Of a DNA stretch of 64,000 nucleotides, positions 1-12,104 are shown piece after piece (position 1 is the stretch's first letter; the number at the start of each line of letters is the position of its first letter). The stretch spans positions 7,887,501 through 7,951,500 of the forward strand of contig JACCIC010000002.1 in the NCBI GenBank assembly GCA_018907035.1. The letters run 5' to 3'. The DNA is from Sycobia sp. Sy_11. Lineage: Eukaryota > Arthropoda > Insecta > Hymenoptera > Epichrysomallidae. A model generated the notes under the pieces. That model worked only from the letters and a program-made list of their open reading frames with translations, was not told where the DNA came from and searched no databases. Both the position numbers and the translations under genes were made by a program.

Positions 1-765
1 CAATGCCGTGTACGTAATAGAAAATAGATATATTAATACTTTGGGCGGAACGGGCGTACCTTCTCGTTCGGTGCGCGATGCTCAGAATTCACTTTGCGAA
101 AGATGAAATGTTTTTTTTTTTTTTTTTTGTTTTCGTCACGACCCAAGCGTATTGACAGTGCAAAAATTAAGGAAAAAATAAGACAGAAGAGATCGAAAGA
201 CAGAACCAATTGATTGGGCAAATATGAGTGATTCACGCATCGTTCGTTAAAAAAAAAAAAAAAAAAAAAAACGAATTCAAGTAAATTTATACAGTAAATC
301 GATAATATCAGTTATACGAGAATTTCTTTCAAATTAATTACTTATTAAGTATTTGAATTTAATTTTACTCTTTATCATTAATAATATAATTAGTGTTATA
401 AACAAGTATAATATATGTGTGTAAATATACAGCATTCAAATATAACCCCTTTTTCTTTTATTTTCTACTGTTAAAAAAAAAAAACAAAAACAAAATTGAT
501 AAAATTTATCATATTAAAAAAAACATCTATACAATTTTTTAATCGCTTAAATTAAATGAAGAATAGTATATATACTTTTTTTGTTTGTTAAAAAATATCG
601 AAAGTCCGCGAATTGCACCAGGCGCGTGAAAATTCCAGACAAATATGTATATCAAAAGTGGTTTAAATTATAATTATAAATACACAAATTTATAGCCATT
701 TATTAAAGGAATAAAATTGTAATATTAAAAATAAATCTTTATCGCGTTCTTTTGATTTTTCATAG
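1..765. other. AT-rich non-coding sequence
   Basis: No gene is recognised here. The stretch has long A and T homopolymers (near 110-128 and 248-270) and no open frame with coding-like composition. It may be intergenic, or an intron of the LDL-receptor-family gene if that gene begins before the window. Confidence 0.5.
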
Positions 766-865
766 TAGGCTAGCCTTGGCCAATTCCTTCTGTCTGGATC
801 CACCGACGCCCATCCGCATAACTTTCATGGACAAATGCTACGCCGATAAGGAAAACGAGACATGA
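766..865 (+). CDS. possible orphan terminal exon, unknown protein
   Basis: A GC-richer pocket in very AT-rich DNA follows a pyrimidine-rich stretch ending in AG at 764-765. It reads open as about 32 codons with two cysteines (FCLDPPTP, then MDKCYADKE) and stops at TGA 863-865. An AATAAA lies about 125 nt downstream at 989-994. These traits fit a short last exon, but I recognise no family and see no partner exon. It could equally be a chance open frame. Confidence 0.25.
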
Positions 866-3337
866 GAAATATTTATTTGAAATTGATCAATTTTCCTCGT
901 CGGCTTATGATACACGAGAAAAATCATAGCGGGGGGCTGCGTACGTGTGCCGAACAATTCATATATTCCCAAGAAACGAAAAGTTTCGAAATAAATTATA
1001 TATAACATCGTTCGATTCCGAATAGATCTTTATCTAAATGTTAAAAAAAAAAAAAAATAAATAAAAGTACACCACCGAAGAAGCTGTCCTCTGCCGAATC
1101 AGTTCGAGTCGTTTTTCCGATTTATTTGATTTCACGAAAGTTCATGGATGATGGGCTTGCGAACCGGTCGATAATGACGAGGTTTAATTAAGAACGTCCT
1201 TTTACACGGCAGATTTCGCCGCTAATACAAGCGTTTTGAACTTATTCTGATCTGTTTTTCCACCATTCGTAAAACTAGTAAACGAGGCCATGGACGCTCT
1301 CGGGCAAAACGTTAGATTTGTCAAAATGCGTATAAAAAACGCGCATGGAAGCTCATGAGGATGCGGGAATAAATTCCATTAAAAATGAAACGTACTTGCT
1401 TGGATTTGCAATTAAGCTGAAATTCAGTGTGCGCAATATATTAACGGTATTAAGTGGCTATATAGTAGTCGGACGGAACAAAACTTGAATCCGGTGTACT
1501 CGGGTGGTGACAGAGAATTAAAATTATCATCGATGCGAATGCTGAAAATTCTAAAATAACGATGAATATTATCTGCTTGGATGATTGATTTATACGCTGG
1601 CAGATCGAAATTTCAAACATTTACGTTTCGTTAATAGTGTTCAAGCTGCTTTAATTATCGCGGCATATATGAGAAGCATATAAAGGAACTATACCTCGTA
1701 CTATAGGCCAATTGTATATAAATAATAATATCATAATGAATAAAATCTATTATTTTATTTTAATCATTACAATCGTTGGTAACTTGAAAATTAGATGTAC
1801 CCGGTTGTTGGCTGCCACTTTTTTATCCTTGCAGCATCTGTACGCTCGGACGAGTTTACCCATTACTGTCCGAGTTCAAATCCCTTTTTGTAAATATGAG
1901 ATTTTTCTTTTCTTGAATCGTGTAATAACATTATATACTTTTTAATAACATTATATATAAAAAAAGCTACTTCATATTCGTTAATGACCTATAGCTTCAC
2001 TTTTTCATTGTGAAAATTCGTTTTAGATCGGTTTACGGTTTTTTTTCGAATTTAGGTTAGGTAATAAATATTCGACATATAAAAATCATTATTCCCAAAA
2101 TAATATTTGTTGAATATAAAATATATAACAGTATAAATAATAACATGTAAATGTTAATACATACAGCTTGAGGAAAATACAAATTTTACATAATGCATGC
2201 GAAGTTAAAAAATAAGGAAAATTTATAATGTCTATGTTATCCCTTAACAGCCCTTAATGATTTAAGTACGTCTCAGTTTACAACGAGCAAATAGGATTCA
2301 CAAAGCCGAAAATTTCAATGCCCGTTGTTATATCCGTCTAGAATGTTGTATATATGTTAGTACTGTCATACGTAACGCGATGATATCGAATTTTTTCATA
2401 CGAAGCGCGAATATGAATTTATTTTTTTCTCCATCATCGTAATTTCAAATCAAGAAAAAAAATTCAACTTTGACAAGTTTCACGGGTCGTATGAATCTTG
2501 ATGAAAATTAAAAATAATCGTAAATAATATTTGTAAGTTACACAGGAACTTACCTTTCCTTTCAAAATAAAACCTAAATACACATTTTTTTGTGTTCAAG
2601 TGTTAAAACTAGATAAATTCTGCAATTTTATATAAATCTTGCATTTGGAAAATTTTCATTTACGTGGACCTCCACTATGTCCAAGTATAGAGGTAAATCA
2701 AAAAGTCCTGTCCGAGTGTATAACGACAATGAAATTTTTTTTCTTAACCTACTACTCTTACGTTTTTTCTTTACGTTTTAATCTGATTTTGTTAAAATAC
2801 TACATAATAATGTCTAAAATTAAATTAATAAATACTTTTATCGGTCTTACAGTCTTTATAATATAATATATTAGCTAAAATAATAACAGTCACACTGTCC
2901 TTGTTTCTAATTACCCCCGAAGAATCTGAAAATAAAACTTATTACTACAATAAATTATATTAATCATTAAAAATAAAAATAAAACAATATTTTATGATCG
3001 TAAAGGATAACCTGATTGATCCTACCACCTTAAATTTAGATTCACCTTTGGTGTTCGACCTTTCGAACCGTTACGGTTCATCCTCCTAAAATAAACTAAA
3101 ATGATGTTAAAAATAGTACAGTTGTATCAAAAAAAAAAAAAAACACAAAATATTCGTAATAAAAGTGAGATTTAAAGACATTGCGTTTCTAAAAGCGTCC
3201 GAGTCTAAGATGCTTTACCTCCCTATTAAATTACAAATAAAAATCTTAAAATAACTTAAGAAGAAAAAACGAAAAAACAAAAAAAAAAAAAAAAAAAAAA
3301 ACAATACAATTTCCTTGCGTTGCATTTTCACCCGCAG
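866..3337. other. AT-rich non-coding sequence
   Basis: No coding exon is recognised. The stretch contains poly(A) runs (1045-1057, 3130-3143, 3281-3301) and one copy of a dispersed repeat (about 2815-2950, minus orientation) that recurs near 11.15 kb and 41.55 kb. The last bases form the acceptor region of the LDL-receptor-family exon at 3338. Confidence 0.5.
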
Positions 3338-5092
3338 GTCCGTACAACGCCTCGCCGATCGCCTACCCGGAGCTCCTGCTGGCCGAGCCCTTCGCCGTCA
3401 CCCGGCTGAACGTGGCCACCTCGACCCGGCGCCTGGTCGTGCGCGAGTCCTACGTCGCCGGGCTCGACTACCACCTGGCCGGCGGCCGCATCTACTGGGC
3501 GGACCGGCCGACCGGCCGCCTCCAGTCCGCGGAGCTCGAGCCCCGGGACCGCGAGGCCGCCTACGCGGTCGAGCAGCTCGCCGAGCTCGGGCCCGAGGAG
3601 TGGCGGCCCCAGGCGCTCGCCGTCGACCACGCAGCCGGCGTCCTCTACGTGGCGGACTCGCGCAGGCGCAGGATCCACGCCCTCGGGCTGGACGGCCGGG
3701 GCAGACGGGCCGTCGTCCTCGACGGGGGCACGCTCGGCGCGGCGCTCGACGTCGCCCTCGACCCGCGCGAGGGCCTCATCTTCGTGGCGGACGGCACCGC
3801 GGTGGGTTGGGAACGGGGGTCGCGGGCTCGCTTCGACATTAGACGGTGGCGAGCAGGCGGCAGAGGGAACTCTCGATCTTTCCCAGGATGGAAGGATCGG
3901 TTCCTTCTTCATCTGCTTACAGCACGTTTTTTTGTTTTTTTGTTTTTTTTTTTTTTTTAATTCGTTTACGTTCGGACTGGCTTAAAATTTTGTCACATTT
4001 CAATCGCTATACTCCTTAGATAAAATTTATTCAATCGTAATGAAACTATCGGTTTTTTGGTATTTTTTTCCTGCGCTTTCCGAATCCGTTCTGGAATTTA
4101 GAACATATTCTGAGAAAAATGCACACGTATTCTTTGACTAATTACTTATCGAGAGATATGATTTGTCCTTTTTTCAGTATAAATTCATTTGTGATCTTTT
4201 CTTTCGAAAAGTATTAATTTTACGAAAAATTTTATTGAACAAAAAATGCTTAGAATTAGTCAAAGAATACGTGTGGATTTTTTCAGAATTTTCAAACGAT
4301 TTTTGTATTTTTCAAAAAATGGACTAATCAAAAAAATAAAAAATCATTCAAACAATTCTGAAAAAAATCACACGGTTTCTTGACTAATTCCGAGCATTTT
4401 TTGTTCTATAAAATTTTTAGTTAAAGTTAATACTTATTGAGAAAAATAATTCTAAAGCTTTTTAATACAGTTATGCAGAAAAACAGCTGTTTCGATGATC
4501 GCCATTTTGAATTTCAATAAACTTTCTACCCTATATTTTAGTATAAGTCTGTATTCCACCCGATCCAGAGGTTGAGCGCTCTCCCATAAAGGATTCTTGT
4601 TCAGATTCACAATGATGTCGAAAAAAATATCAGGTTTATAACTGTTTTTTAGTTTTAAACAGTCGTATTTTAAAAATGACGGTAAATATCGCCAATCCGA
4701 GAACGAATTCGAAAAGCGCAGAAAAAAATACAAAAAAAACACGTAGTTTCATTATGATTTAATAAATTTTATCTAAGGAGTATAGCGATTGAAAAATAAC
4801 GAAATTTTATGTCAGCTTGGGCGTAAACTGGTTAAGTTGAGCTATTTTTTCTTCTTATTGGAGAACTGTAAGCTTTCAATAATGAAGAAACGCACTAGTA
4901 TCAAGCTGAGATTTTATTGTTGAAAGGAAAACATCTGCTTTTTCTTTATTACAGTAAAAGAAAATTAGAAGTAAAAATTTTTTTTCAATATTACAGTTAT
5001 TCTATATATAGATGATAAAGAAATCCATCCATTTGAAATATTAAAGTATATTTCACTCAAACTTTCGTAATAGAAAATCTCTAGGCATATGC

Positions 5093-5137
<45 letters not shown>

Positions 5138-5992
5138 ACTATATGTATATCACTACATATCTATCAAGCTCAAAGTAAAAGAGAGATCAACCATATACAT
5201 TCATTCAGCAAATATTCTTTCAATTTAAGTAAATGGATTTCTTGCTACAAAACAAGAAAATATTTATTTAACATCATAAATGGAAATTAATTTTTTAGCA
5301 CGTTGATGTATTTTTTTGCTAATAACAATCATAATACAATCATAATTTGTGATTTATCACATGACGATACTCGCGAATACATCCAATACATCATAATAAT
5401 TGTTTATATCCCTTGAAAAAAAATCCAGATAATCCGAGCGAACATGGACGGCAGCGAGCCACGGGCGATAATCCGCCACGACAGGTATCACATAAAATCG
5501 GTGGCCGTCGACCTGGACAACAGGCGGGTCTACTGGTCGGACGAGTCCTATCACCGCATCAAGCGCGCCAACTACGACGGCTCCGATTACGTGGTGGTCG
5601 CCAAGAACGAGGCCCGTTATCGGGACAGCGGCGCAGACGACGACGACGCCGAGCCGTCGAGGAGTCGGCAGGGCATCCTCGCCAGCCCCGGCTGCCTGGC
5701 CGTGCTCGGGGACCGGCTCTACTTCTACGACGAGGCGCGCCGCCTGGTGGCGAGCGTCGAGCTGGACGGCGAGGGCCGCGCGATTACGGCCACCTATCGG
5801 CGGATCTACGAGGGACTCGAGGTGCGGGCGATGCGGCTCCTGGACCCGGCCAGGCAGCCGCCGATGGCGAATCCGTGCGCGGGCGACAACGGGGGCTGCC
5901 AGGAGCTCTGCCTGTCGTCGTCGTCGTCCGGTCACAGCTGCGCCTGCGGCGTCGAGCGCGTCCTCGCCGAAGACTTGAAAAGTTGCTTGTAG
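3338..5992 (+). CDS. LDL-receptor-family protein, C-terminal part (YWTD propeller + EGF)
   Basis: This is the 3' part of a spliced gene, exons 3338-3801 and 5429-5992. The first acceptor is CCCGCAG with two leading bases, so an upstream exon ending in phase 1 is missing. The internal junction is phase 0 (GCG/gtgggt to atccag/ATA). Five propeller strands are visible: IYWAD, LYVAD, IFVAD, VYWSD and LYFYD, with RANMDGS and RANYDGS turns between them. A six-cysteine EGF module (NPCAGDNGGC...) follows, then stop at 5990-5992. AATAAA is at 6182-6187. In LDLR/LRP/vitellogenin-receptor proteins such a propeller plus EGF forms the pH-sensitive ligand-release unit on the cell surface. Here nothing follows the EGF: no further LDL-A repeats, no transmembrane helix and no tail. 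The product is therefore either secreted or alternatively spliced beyond this exon. I cannot assign the paralogue. Confidence 0.8.
3963..4832. mobile_element. foldback / long-TIR DNA element in LDLR-family intron
   Basis: The ends form a long imperfect inverted repeat of about 120 bp. It starts near GTTTACG on the left and ends near CGTAAAC on the right. A perfect 34 nt core pairs 3998-4031 with 4761-4794. Inside is a second inverted repeat: 4122-4142 is the exact reverse complement of 4256-4276, and degenerate sequence at about 4360-4450 mirrors 4200-4290. An open frame on the minus strand (4452-4742) ends with a FLHNC motif, reminiscent of the C-terminus of Harbinger-type DDE transposases, but that resemblance is weak. 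I cannot define a clear target-site duplication. Confidence 0.6.
5096..5133. repeat. (TA)n microsatellite
   Basis: About 19 uninterrupted TA units in the last third of the LDL-receptor-family intron. Confidence 0.9.
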
Positions 5993-6181
5993 ATTATTAT
6001 ATTGTTATACATATATTTATATATCATTTGTGCTGGATACCAAGAGCCCAATTGTCGTTTCGATTTTCGTGTAATATAATACTGTGCGTTGCGCCAGCGG
6101 TAACGCGAGCAGAGCATGAAAGGATTTTACAGAGTTTATGATAGGAATCTGGGAATGGAGAGCGGTCTTCAGAAATCATTC

Positions 6182-6187
6182 AATAAA
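6182..6187 (+). promoter_or_regulatory. polyadenylation signal AATAAA
   Basis: A canonical hexamer about 190 nt after the stop codon of the LDL-receptor-family gene, on the same strand. It supports 5992 being a true gene end rather than a mid-gene read-through. Confidence 0.45.
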
Positions 6188-9100
6188 AGGCTTATAAATT
6201 TCATATATTCTTATTTTTCCGATCAGAAAAGTCTAGTAATCATTTAATATCCTGTCATTGAAAGTTTTTGGAAAGGATTCTATGAAAGTATTCTAAAAGT
6301 TTCATATATCCGTTTTGTTCCTATCAAAATAAATTCTAATACTCTGCCAATATCCTGTCATTGAAAGGTTTTTGGAAAGGATTCTATGAAAGAATAGGAA
6401 ACTTACAAGAAGCATTCGATGAAAAAACTCTAAAAAGATTGTTATGAGCGCTTTTTTCTTGACAGAGTCTTTTTGTATTCTTAGCATTGGATCATCTAAT
6501 GCTTTCTGAATGAAGACGAGAGTCCTTTTAAAATAGAAACTTGAAAGAATTTTAAAAGAAAAAAAGTCGTTGGATCCTTTTAAAGGAGCCTCTCCAGTTT
6601 ACTTTTTAAAAAAATTTTCGCATCATTAGTAAATGTTTTAGAATAGAATCCTTTCATCAAATTATTTCATAATGATTTTTAGTTTGCTTCGATGAATTCT
6701 TTTTCTGATAATTTGTGAAAGTACCCTTGTAAGGAATTGGTCAGTGTCTAAATTTTCTTTCGGAACCCTTTCAGAATACTATTTTGGATTATTGGACGTT
6801 TTTATCAAAAGAATTATAATTTATCAAAATTTGAATGAATTGAAACTACTAACGCTTTAACGTATATCTATACTGGATTTCAGTGATTAATTAGAAGCTA
6901 CTCCCATGATATAAGAATGTAAAATAAAGTTTTTCAACTGCAAATAACTAAATAGCCAAGGACGCCTTTTCAGATTGAAACTAGATTAACGCCTAGATTA
7001 GAAAAATCTTGTTAATATGATCTATTACATACTCTCGAAATTTATGACCTACCAGAAGAGTCACGTGTTTGCGTGGTGGATTGGGATATAATTCACGGAA
7101 TTTTTCATAATATACCTAGATAGAACATCTGTGCGGACTTTCTTATCAATGCTAATTTGGCCCAAAGACTTCTAGACTGACCAAATTTGAATGAATTTTG
7201 TACTTAAATAAATAATTTCAATTTTCTGAAACATATTGTTCACTGCGTATATCACACAGCACTTTATTTCACTGGAACAATTATATTTTTTTATTCGAAG
7301 GTATAAAATTTTCAAACCAAAAATTCTATTCTTATACAAATCCGGGCATATATTGATAGAAACAATTATAGCAAATATATAGAATAGAAATTAAGCTCGA
7401 TACCTTTACAGTAGGTTAATTATTGAATTGACTTTTCAGCCAAAATTTAATAATTATGGCAGTAATATTTTCATATGCATGCATTGTTTGTAATATTGTC
7501 CCAAATCGTGAGGATTATTCATTCTTATCAATCATTAATTTCGATTGTAAAAATTACCAATAATGAGTGGAATTTTAAAAAACAAAATACAATTTTCTAT
7601 GAACATTAAGTCTTACAAGAGTACGCATTCGATTAAAATTTGAATTCTAAAATTTGCCTTAAACCAGGAAGAAATTAGAAAGAATGACTGCACAGATGTT
7701 CTATTGGGGTCTATTAGAAAAGATCTGTGAGTTACAACCAAATCTAGGACCGAAATATGTGATTCTCTTGTTATCAGCAAAAATAAGTTCAATATGCATG
7801 TATGCTATTACGTTAAGAGAGTATGCATGTTATACTACATAAATAGCGAATAATCATTGGTTTATCAAGAATCCCGGCCCGTCAAGGTTTTTTATTATCA
7901 ATCTGATTTTCACTGGTCCAACTTTAGAGAAAAGTCGTTATACTTTTGTTTTCAAACATATTTGATTGATTATTGTTATTGAATAAAAGACCAGATTTTA
8001 CTTAAACTTCATTATTAGAAGAAATATCTTGCTTTACGTTCTAACGTGGAATGTGAATTTGAACAAAATTTGATTTATGACTAAGTCTAATGATAACTTA
8101 CAATAAAATCTTCCATAAACTATTATATATATAAATATTTAATATTGTACATTGCTTTTTTATAAGCAGTATCAGACAGATAAAGCTCTTTTAATTCAAT
8201 TGATAATTATTCATATTCCTTGATAATATAAACGGATTTCCTACACATAGATTCGTATAAATAAAAACTTCAATAAAAATATATCAATTTAATATTATAC
8301 TCGTATTATATATACTTACTTGTAATTGATAAATGAAACTGGATCAAACAGTAGATCTAAGCGGTCTTTGAATAAAAAGTTTATTTTTTATATAGCTAAT
8401 TGAAATTTTTAATTTTTAAACTTATATTAAACAAAATTTACGAAACAAAATTTCTTAATCAGTTAATCAAGTTGTATTTTTAACACTTAGTAAATAAATG
8501 ATTAATTCTTTTGTTAATGCAAAAAATTTGTAATTTCTTTTAAATTTTTGTAAATAGTTAATTACAAATCTATGGCATTTATCCTATTTTCTTCTGACTA
8601 TCCTCAAACACCTTTTTATGTACTTATAATATTTATTGAACAGGAATTTCTTGTTTTTAATCTTGAAAATCTATAATGTAAAATTAAAAAGATAAATAAG
8701 AATTTCTAATGATGTCGCCGATATTGCCAATCTCTATAAATACTATAATTTAGATATTTTAGCATGATTGTCTGATATTTCTATCGACGATCTGATGAGT
8801 TTCAGGAAGAAATATACAAACTGTATAATAATAAGTAAATAATTTAAGATCAAGACTCATATAAATTTTTTATTTTTAAAATTAATTCGACTCGACTTTA
8901 ACGGATATTTATACCTTTAAAATAAATATCAGGGCCAGTTATGATATCTTCCAGAATTCTTCTTTTTTTTTTTTAACGCGTTTGAAAGTTGTAAATATTT
9001 TCATATAACCAAAAAACGGAAGTCATGTAGTGATACAAAAATATGAATTGATTAAAACTAGATATAAAACAAGTATTTTCAATAGTTTCAAATTTATATT

Positions 9101-11457
9101 TAAGGATCATTAATAAGCAAAAAATAAATCCTGAATGTCCCTTCTATTGCATCGATAAACAACTAACATTTTTTCAGTTTTTGAATTCCCTATTTTCTTG
9201 TTTCTTATGCGTATATCGCTGTATAATCCGGTACACAAAACAGTTTTCACATTCCATTTCACTTATATTTTCAAAATTTCGTGTGAATGTATGCATGTAA
9301 ATTCAGAAAGTGTCAGATCAAATTTGGAGATGCTAGGACGTCGGGCTTCGCGTGTGCCAGATGGACTTATAAAATAGAAGAGTGCGTATATAACTTTACT
9401 TATCGTTTTCACTTTCATAAGAAAAAGAAACTAACGACGTTTTGCGACTCGTGGATTTACAGTTTCCTAGGGTTCATGTCAGTTTGCGAATGGTATCGAA
9501 GACGCCTCTTTGGAACTATTGCCATTGAGTTGTTTATGTGAATGCGTCAGAAAACTCCTGGTCCGCTAGAACAAAAATCTCAGCAAATCTGAATTTCACG
9601 GTAAAAAATCATGTGAAAAATGTGCAGTTAGGTTATACAGGTTGTTTTTGGATTTCTGTTCGGATAGCAGTTAAATCAAAAATTGAAGAAATGGATTTGA
9701 AAATTCAGATGATGAATACCAACTTGCATACCTGAATGATGATCGAATAAAGTTTATTGACAGAGTATATGGAAACATAATTTATAGAAGACTATTCAAA
9801 TAGTCTGGGTGATGGGTTTGTACTTATCGAAGTATATAAAGTATGTAGCGGATGCTTATGAACCCTATTGGTAGGTAATTTTAAAAATGTTTGCATAGTA
9901 GCGTACAGACAACTGTCTTCGATAATTGGAGAAGCTAACCGTGAAATGGAAAAGTCGTATTCACTATATTTAAACGAAAAAATGTTTATGTGTAGATCTA
10001 GAGGGAAGTCATTACCGGGTTTTCACACGATGCTTGAGCGAGACTTAACTGCTCGTATTTTTTTGTAAAATTACTGAATCTCAAGAGATTTGAATTACCG
10101 ACTACCGAAAAATTTTCATAGACATTCGCAACAACTCGCATTAATAACTCGGTAAAACAGGTATAGGAAAAATCTTTCTCGTTATCAGATAACGGCAATT
10201 AATATACAGGGCTAGATCCACACATCATTAATCTATCCCCATCATTACAGTGATTTGAAATATAAACACTGTCAAATAAGGTGGCTATAAACAGCAATTC
10301 TCTAATCATAATATAATATGGGCATATTCAAATTACAACTCGTATCTCTATATTTCTAGCTGTATTACACTAAACTTAAAGTTTTTCGAAATAATTTTCG
10401 GAATATCCCGAACAATTCGAGCTAAATATTTAAATAAAATCTTATGGAACGGTAGAAGAGGAATAATTTAAGCATCAACCAAAGCAAAAGTTTGAAAAAA
10501 TACGCTATAACACATAGTGAAACAAGTTTAAATAGTAAAGTTCAACCTGTGTTGCTTTTTTCAAAGAATCTTGACACTTGAATCGTTCAAAAATCAATGC
10601 TTTACATTAGAAAAATTATTCCCAATGTTAATTTCACCTTTCAAAAGAATTTTTTCCTATCATACAATTCCTATAAAACAAAGTCATCAAATTCGGCTTA
10701 AACGCCTCGAAAACTTATCGATCTAAAACGTCTCTTTGCGAAACTACTCATAAGTGTCAAGTTTCTTTGGTAAAAAGGACAAATTTGGAATTTTTCATTA
10801 TTTATGAACGCTACTTAAAATGTATTAATAAAAAAAAAATCCTGCATCTCCAAAAAAAAATTGAGAAATTATAAATGTAAGAAAATTTGTAGCTTGCTTT
10901 TTTGATAAGTGTATTATGATAACTTTGTAGCTTACCTGATATTGTGATGTATAATCCGTACCTTAATATTATGATATACTCTGTACCGTAATATTATGAT
11001 ATATACTCGTTTATTTAGAGATGATGTTATACAGCATGTGCCTTATTATAGAACATTTATATTACAAGGGTCCGAATAGGCCTTATAAGTAAGCTTCAAT
11101 AAAATAAAATTGACCCTTACTAAGTGAGTTAATTTTTATTTCTGATTCTACGGGGGTAACTAAACAAGGACAGATTGAGTGTCATAATTTACTTATTGAA
11201 TTTTCAATATTTCATTTAATACTGATGCAAGACCGATAAAAATAAGTATTACTTTAAATAAAATGAATGAAAACAATGTTTCGCAAATAAATTTTTTAAT
11301 AAATCTTATACATGTATTAAATATATCAGCCTATATTATATATATAATTAAGGTAGGCTAAATTTTAATCACGTTTAGTTCAGGGACGAGGGAGGAGTCT
11401 CGTGCCTCTCACAACCCCGAGCCCCAAAAAATCTCAATTCGTCTTTAATTTGACATA

Positions 11458-11458
<1 letters not shown>
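6188..11458. other. intergenic, AT-rich, no recognised gene
   Basis: Only short open frames with no coding-like composition are present. The stretch holds an interspersed 44 nt direct duplication (starting just upstream at 6246), a 25 nt-period repeat at about 10941-11010, and one copy of a dispersed repeat at about 11128-11290. Open frames between 9287 and 10068 resemble no family I know. Confidence 0.55.

Positions 11459-11496
<38 letters not shown>
11459..11496. repeat. (TA)n microsatellite
   Basis: About 18 TA units, some 360 bp upstream of the innexin start codon. Confidence 0.85.
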
Positions 11497-11499
<3 letters not shown>

Positions 11500-11779
11500 C
11501 AATAACAGTGATAAAGTTAACAAGCGAAGGCGTAGTCCGTGCCGCAAAAAGAAAACTAAATAAACAAAAAAATTAGGTTAAAAAGTTAGTTATATAAACT
11601 GTGCCCGCGGTTATATGAATAAATAACACTAAGTACCTCTCTTACATTTTGTATCCCGCGTACAACGATGGGGCGACGTTAAGAAAAAATAACGGTCGAC
11701 GCGAACGCGCGCTTCCGCCGTAATCGACCGAGGGTCCAGATCTTCCGAAAGAGGAACAAATATATGTATTAATTATAGG

Positions 11780-11781
11780 TA

Positions 11782-11839
<58 letters not shown>

Positions 11840-11840
11840 T
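11780..11840. repeat. (TA)n microsatellite at innexin start
   Basis: Near-continuous TA repeat with one TATG interruption, ending about 15 bp before the innexin ATG at 11855. It lies in the presumed 5' UTR or the preceding intron end. Confidence 0.85.
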
Positions 11841-11854
11841 TACATATTAAGAAA

Positions 11855-12047
11855 ATGCTGGAGCTGTTCGCGCCGGTGCGCGAGCTGATACGCGACGAGC
11901 CGTTCTGCGTCGACAATCTCATCTTTAGGCTGCACTCGAGATTGACCGTCCTAGTGCTGGGTGTTTGCGCCGTCCTGGTCACCGCCAAGCAGTTCTTCGG
12001 GGAGCCGATCACCTGCATCGCCGACGGCTCCCTCGGTGCGGAAGCAA

Positions 12048-12104
<57 letters not shown>

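Noticed and set aside
3315..3912. Arginine/proline-rich alternative frames in the first LDLR-family exon
   Set aside because: GC-rich sequence opens all frames. Only the frame with YWTD-type repeats joins the second exon in phase.
9287..10198. Several 65-85 codon frames between 9.3 and 10.2 kb
   Set aside because: AT-rich composition, no family resemblance, no consistent splice signals; treated as chance frames.
11822..12103. Open frames rich in alternating Tyr-Ile
   Set aside because: They are translations of (TA)n microsatellites; only the innexin exon between them is real. The same applies near 18690, 19190, 31200, 34520, 34620 and 35890.
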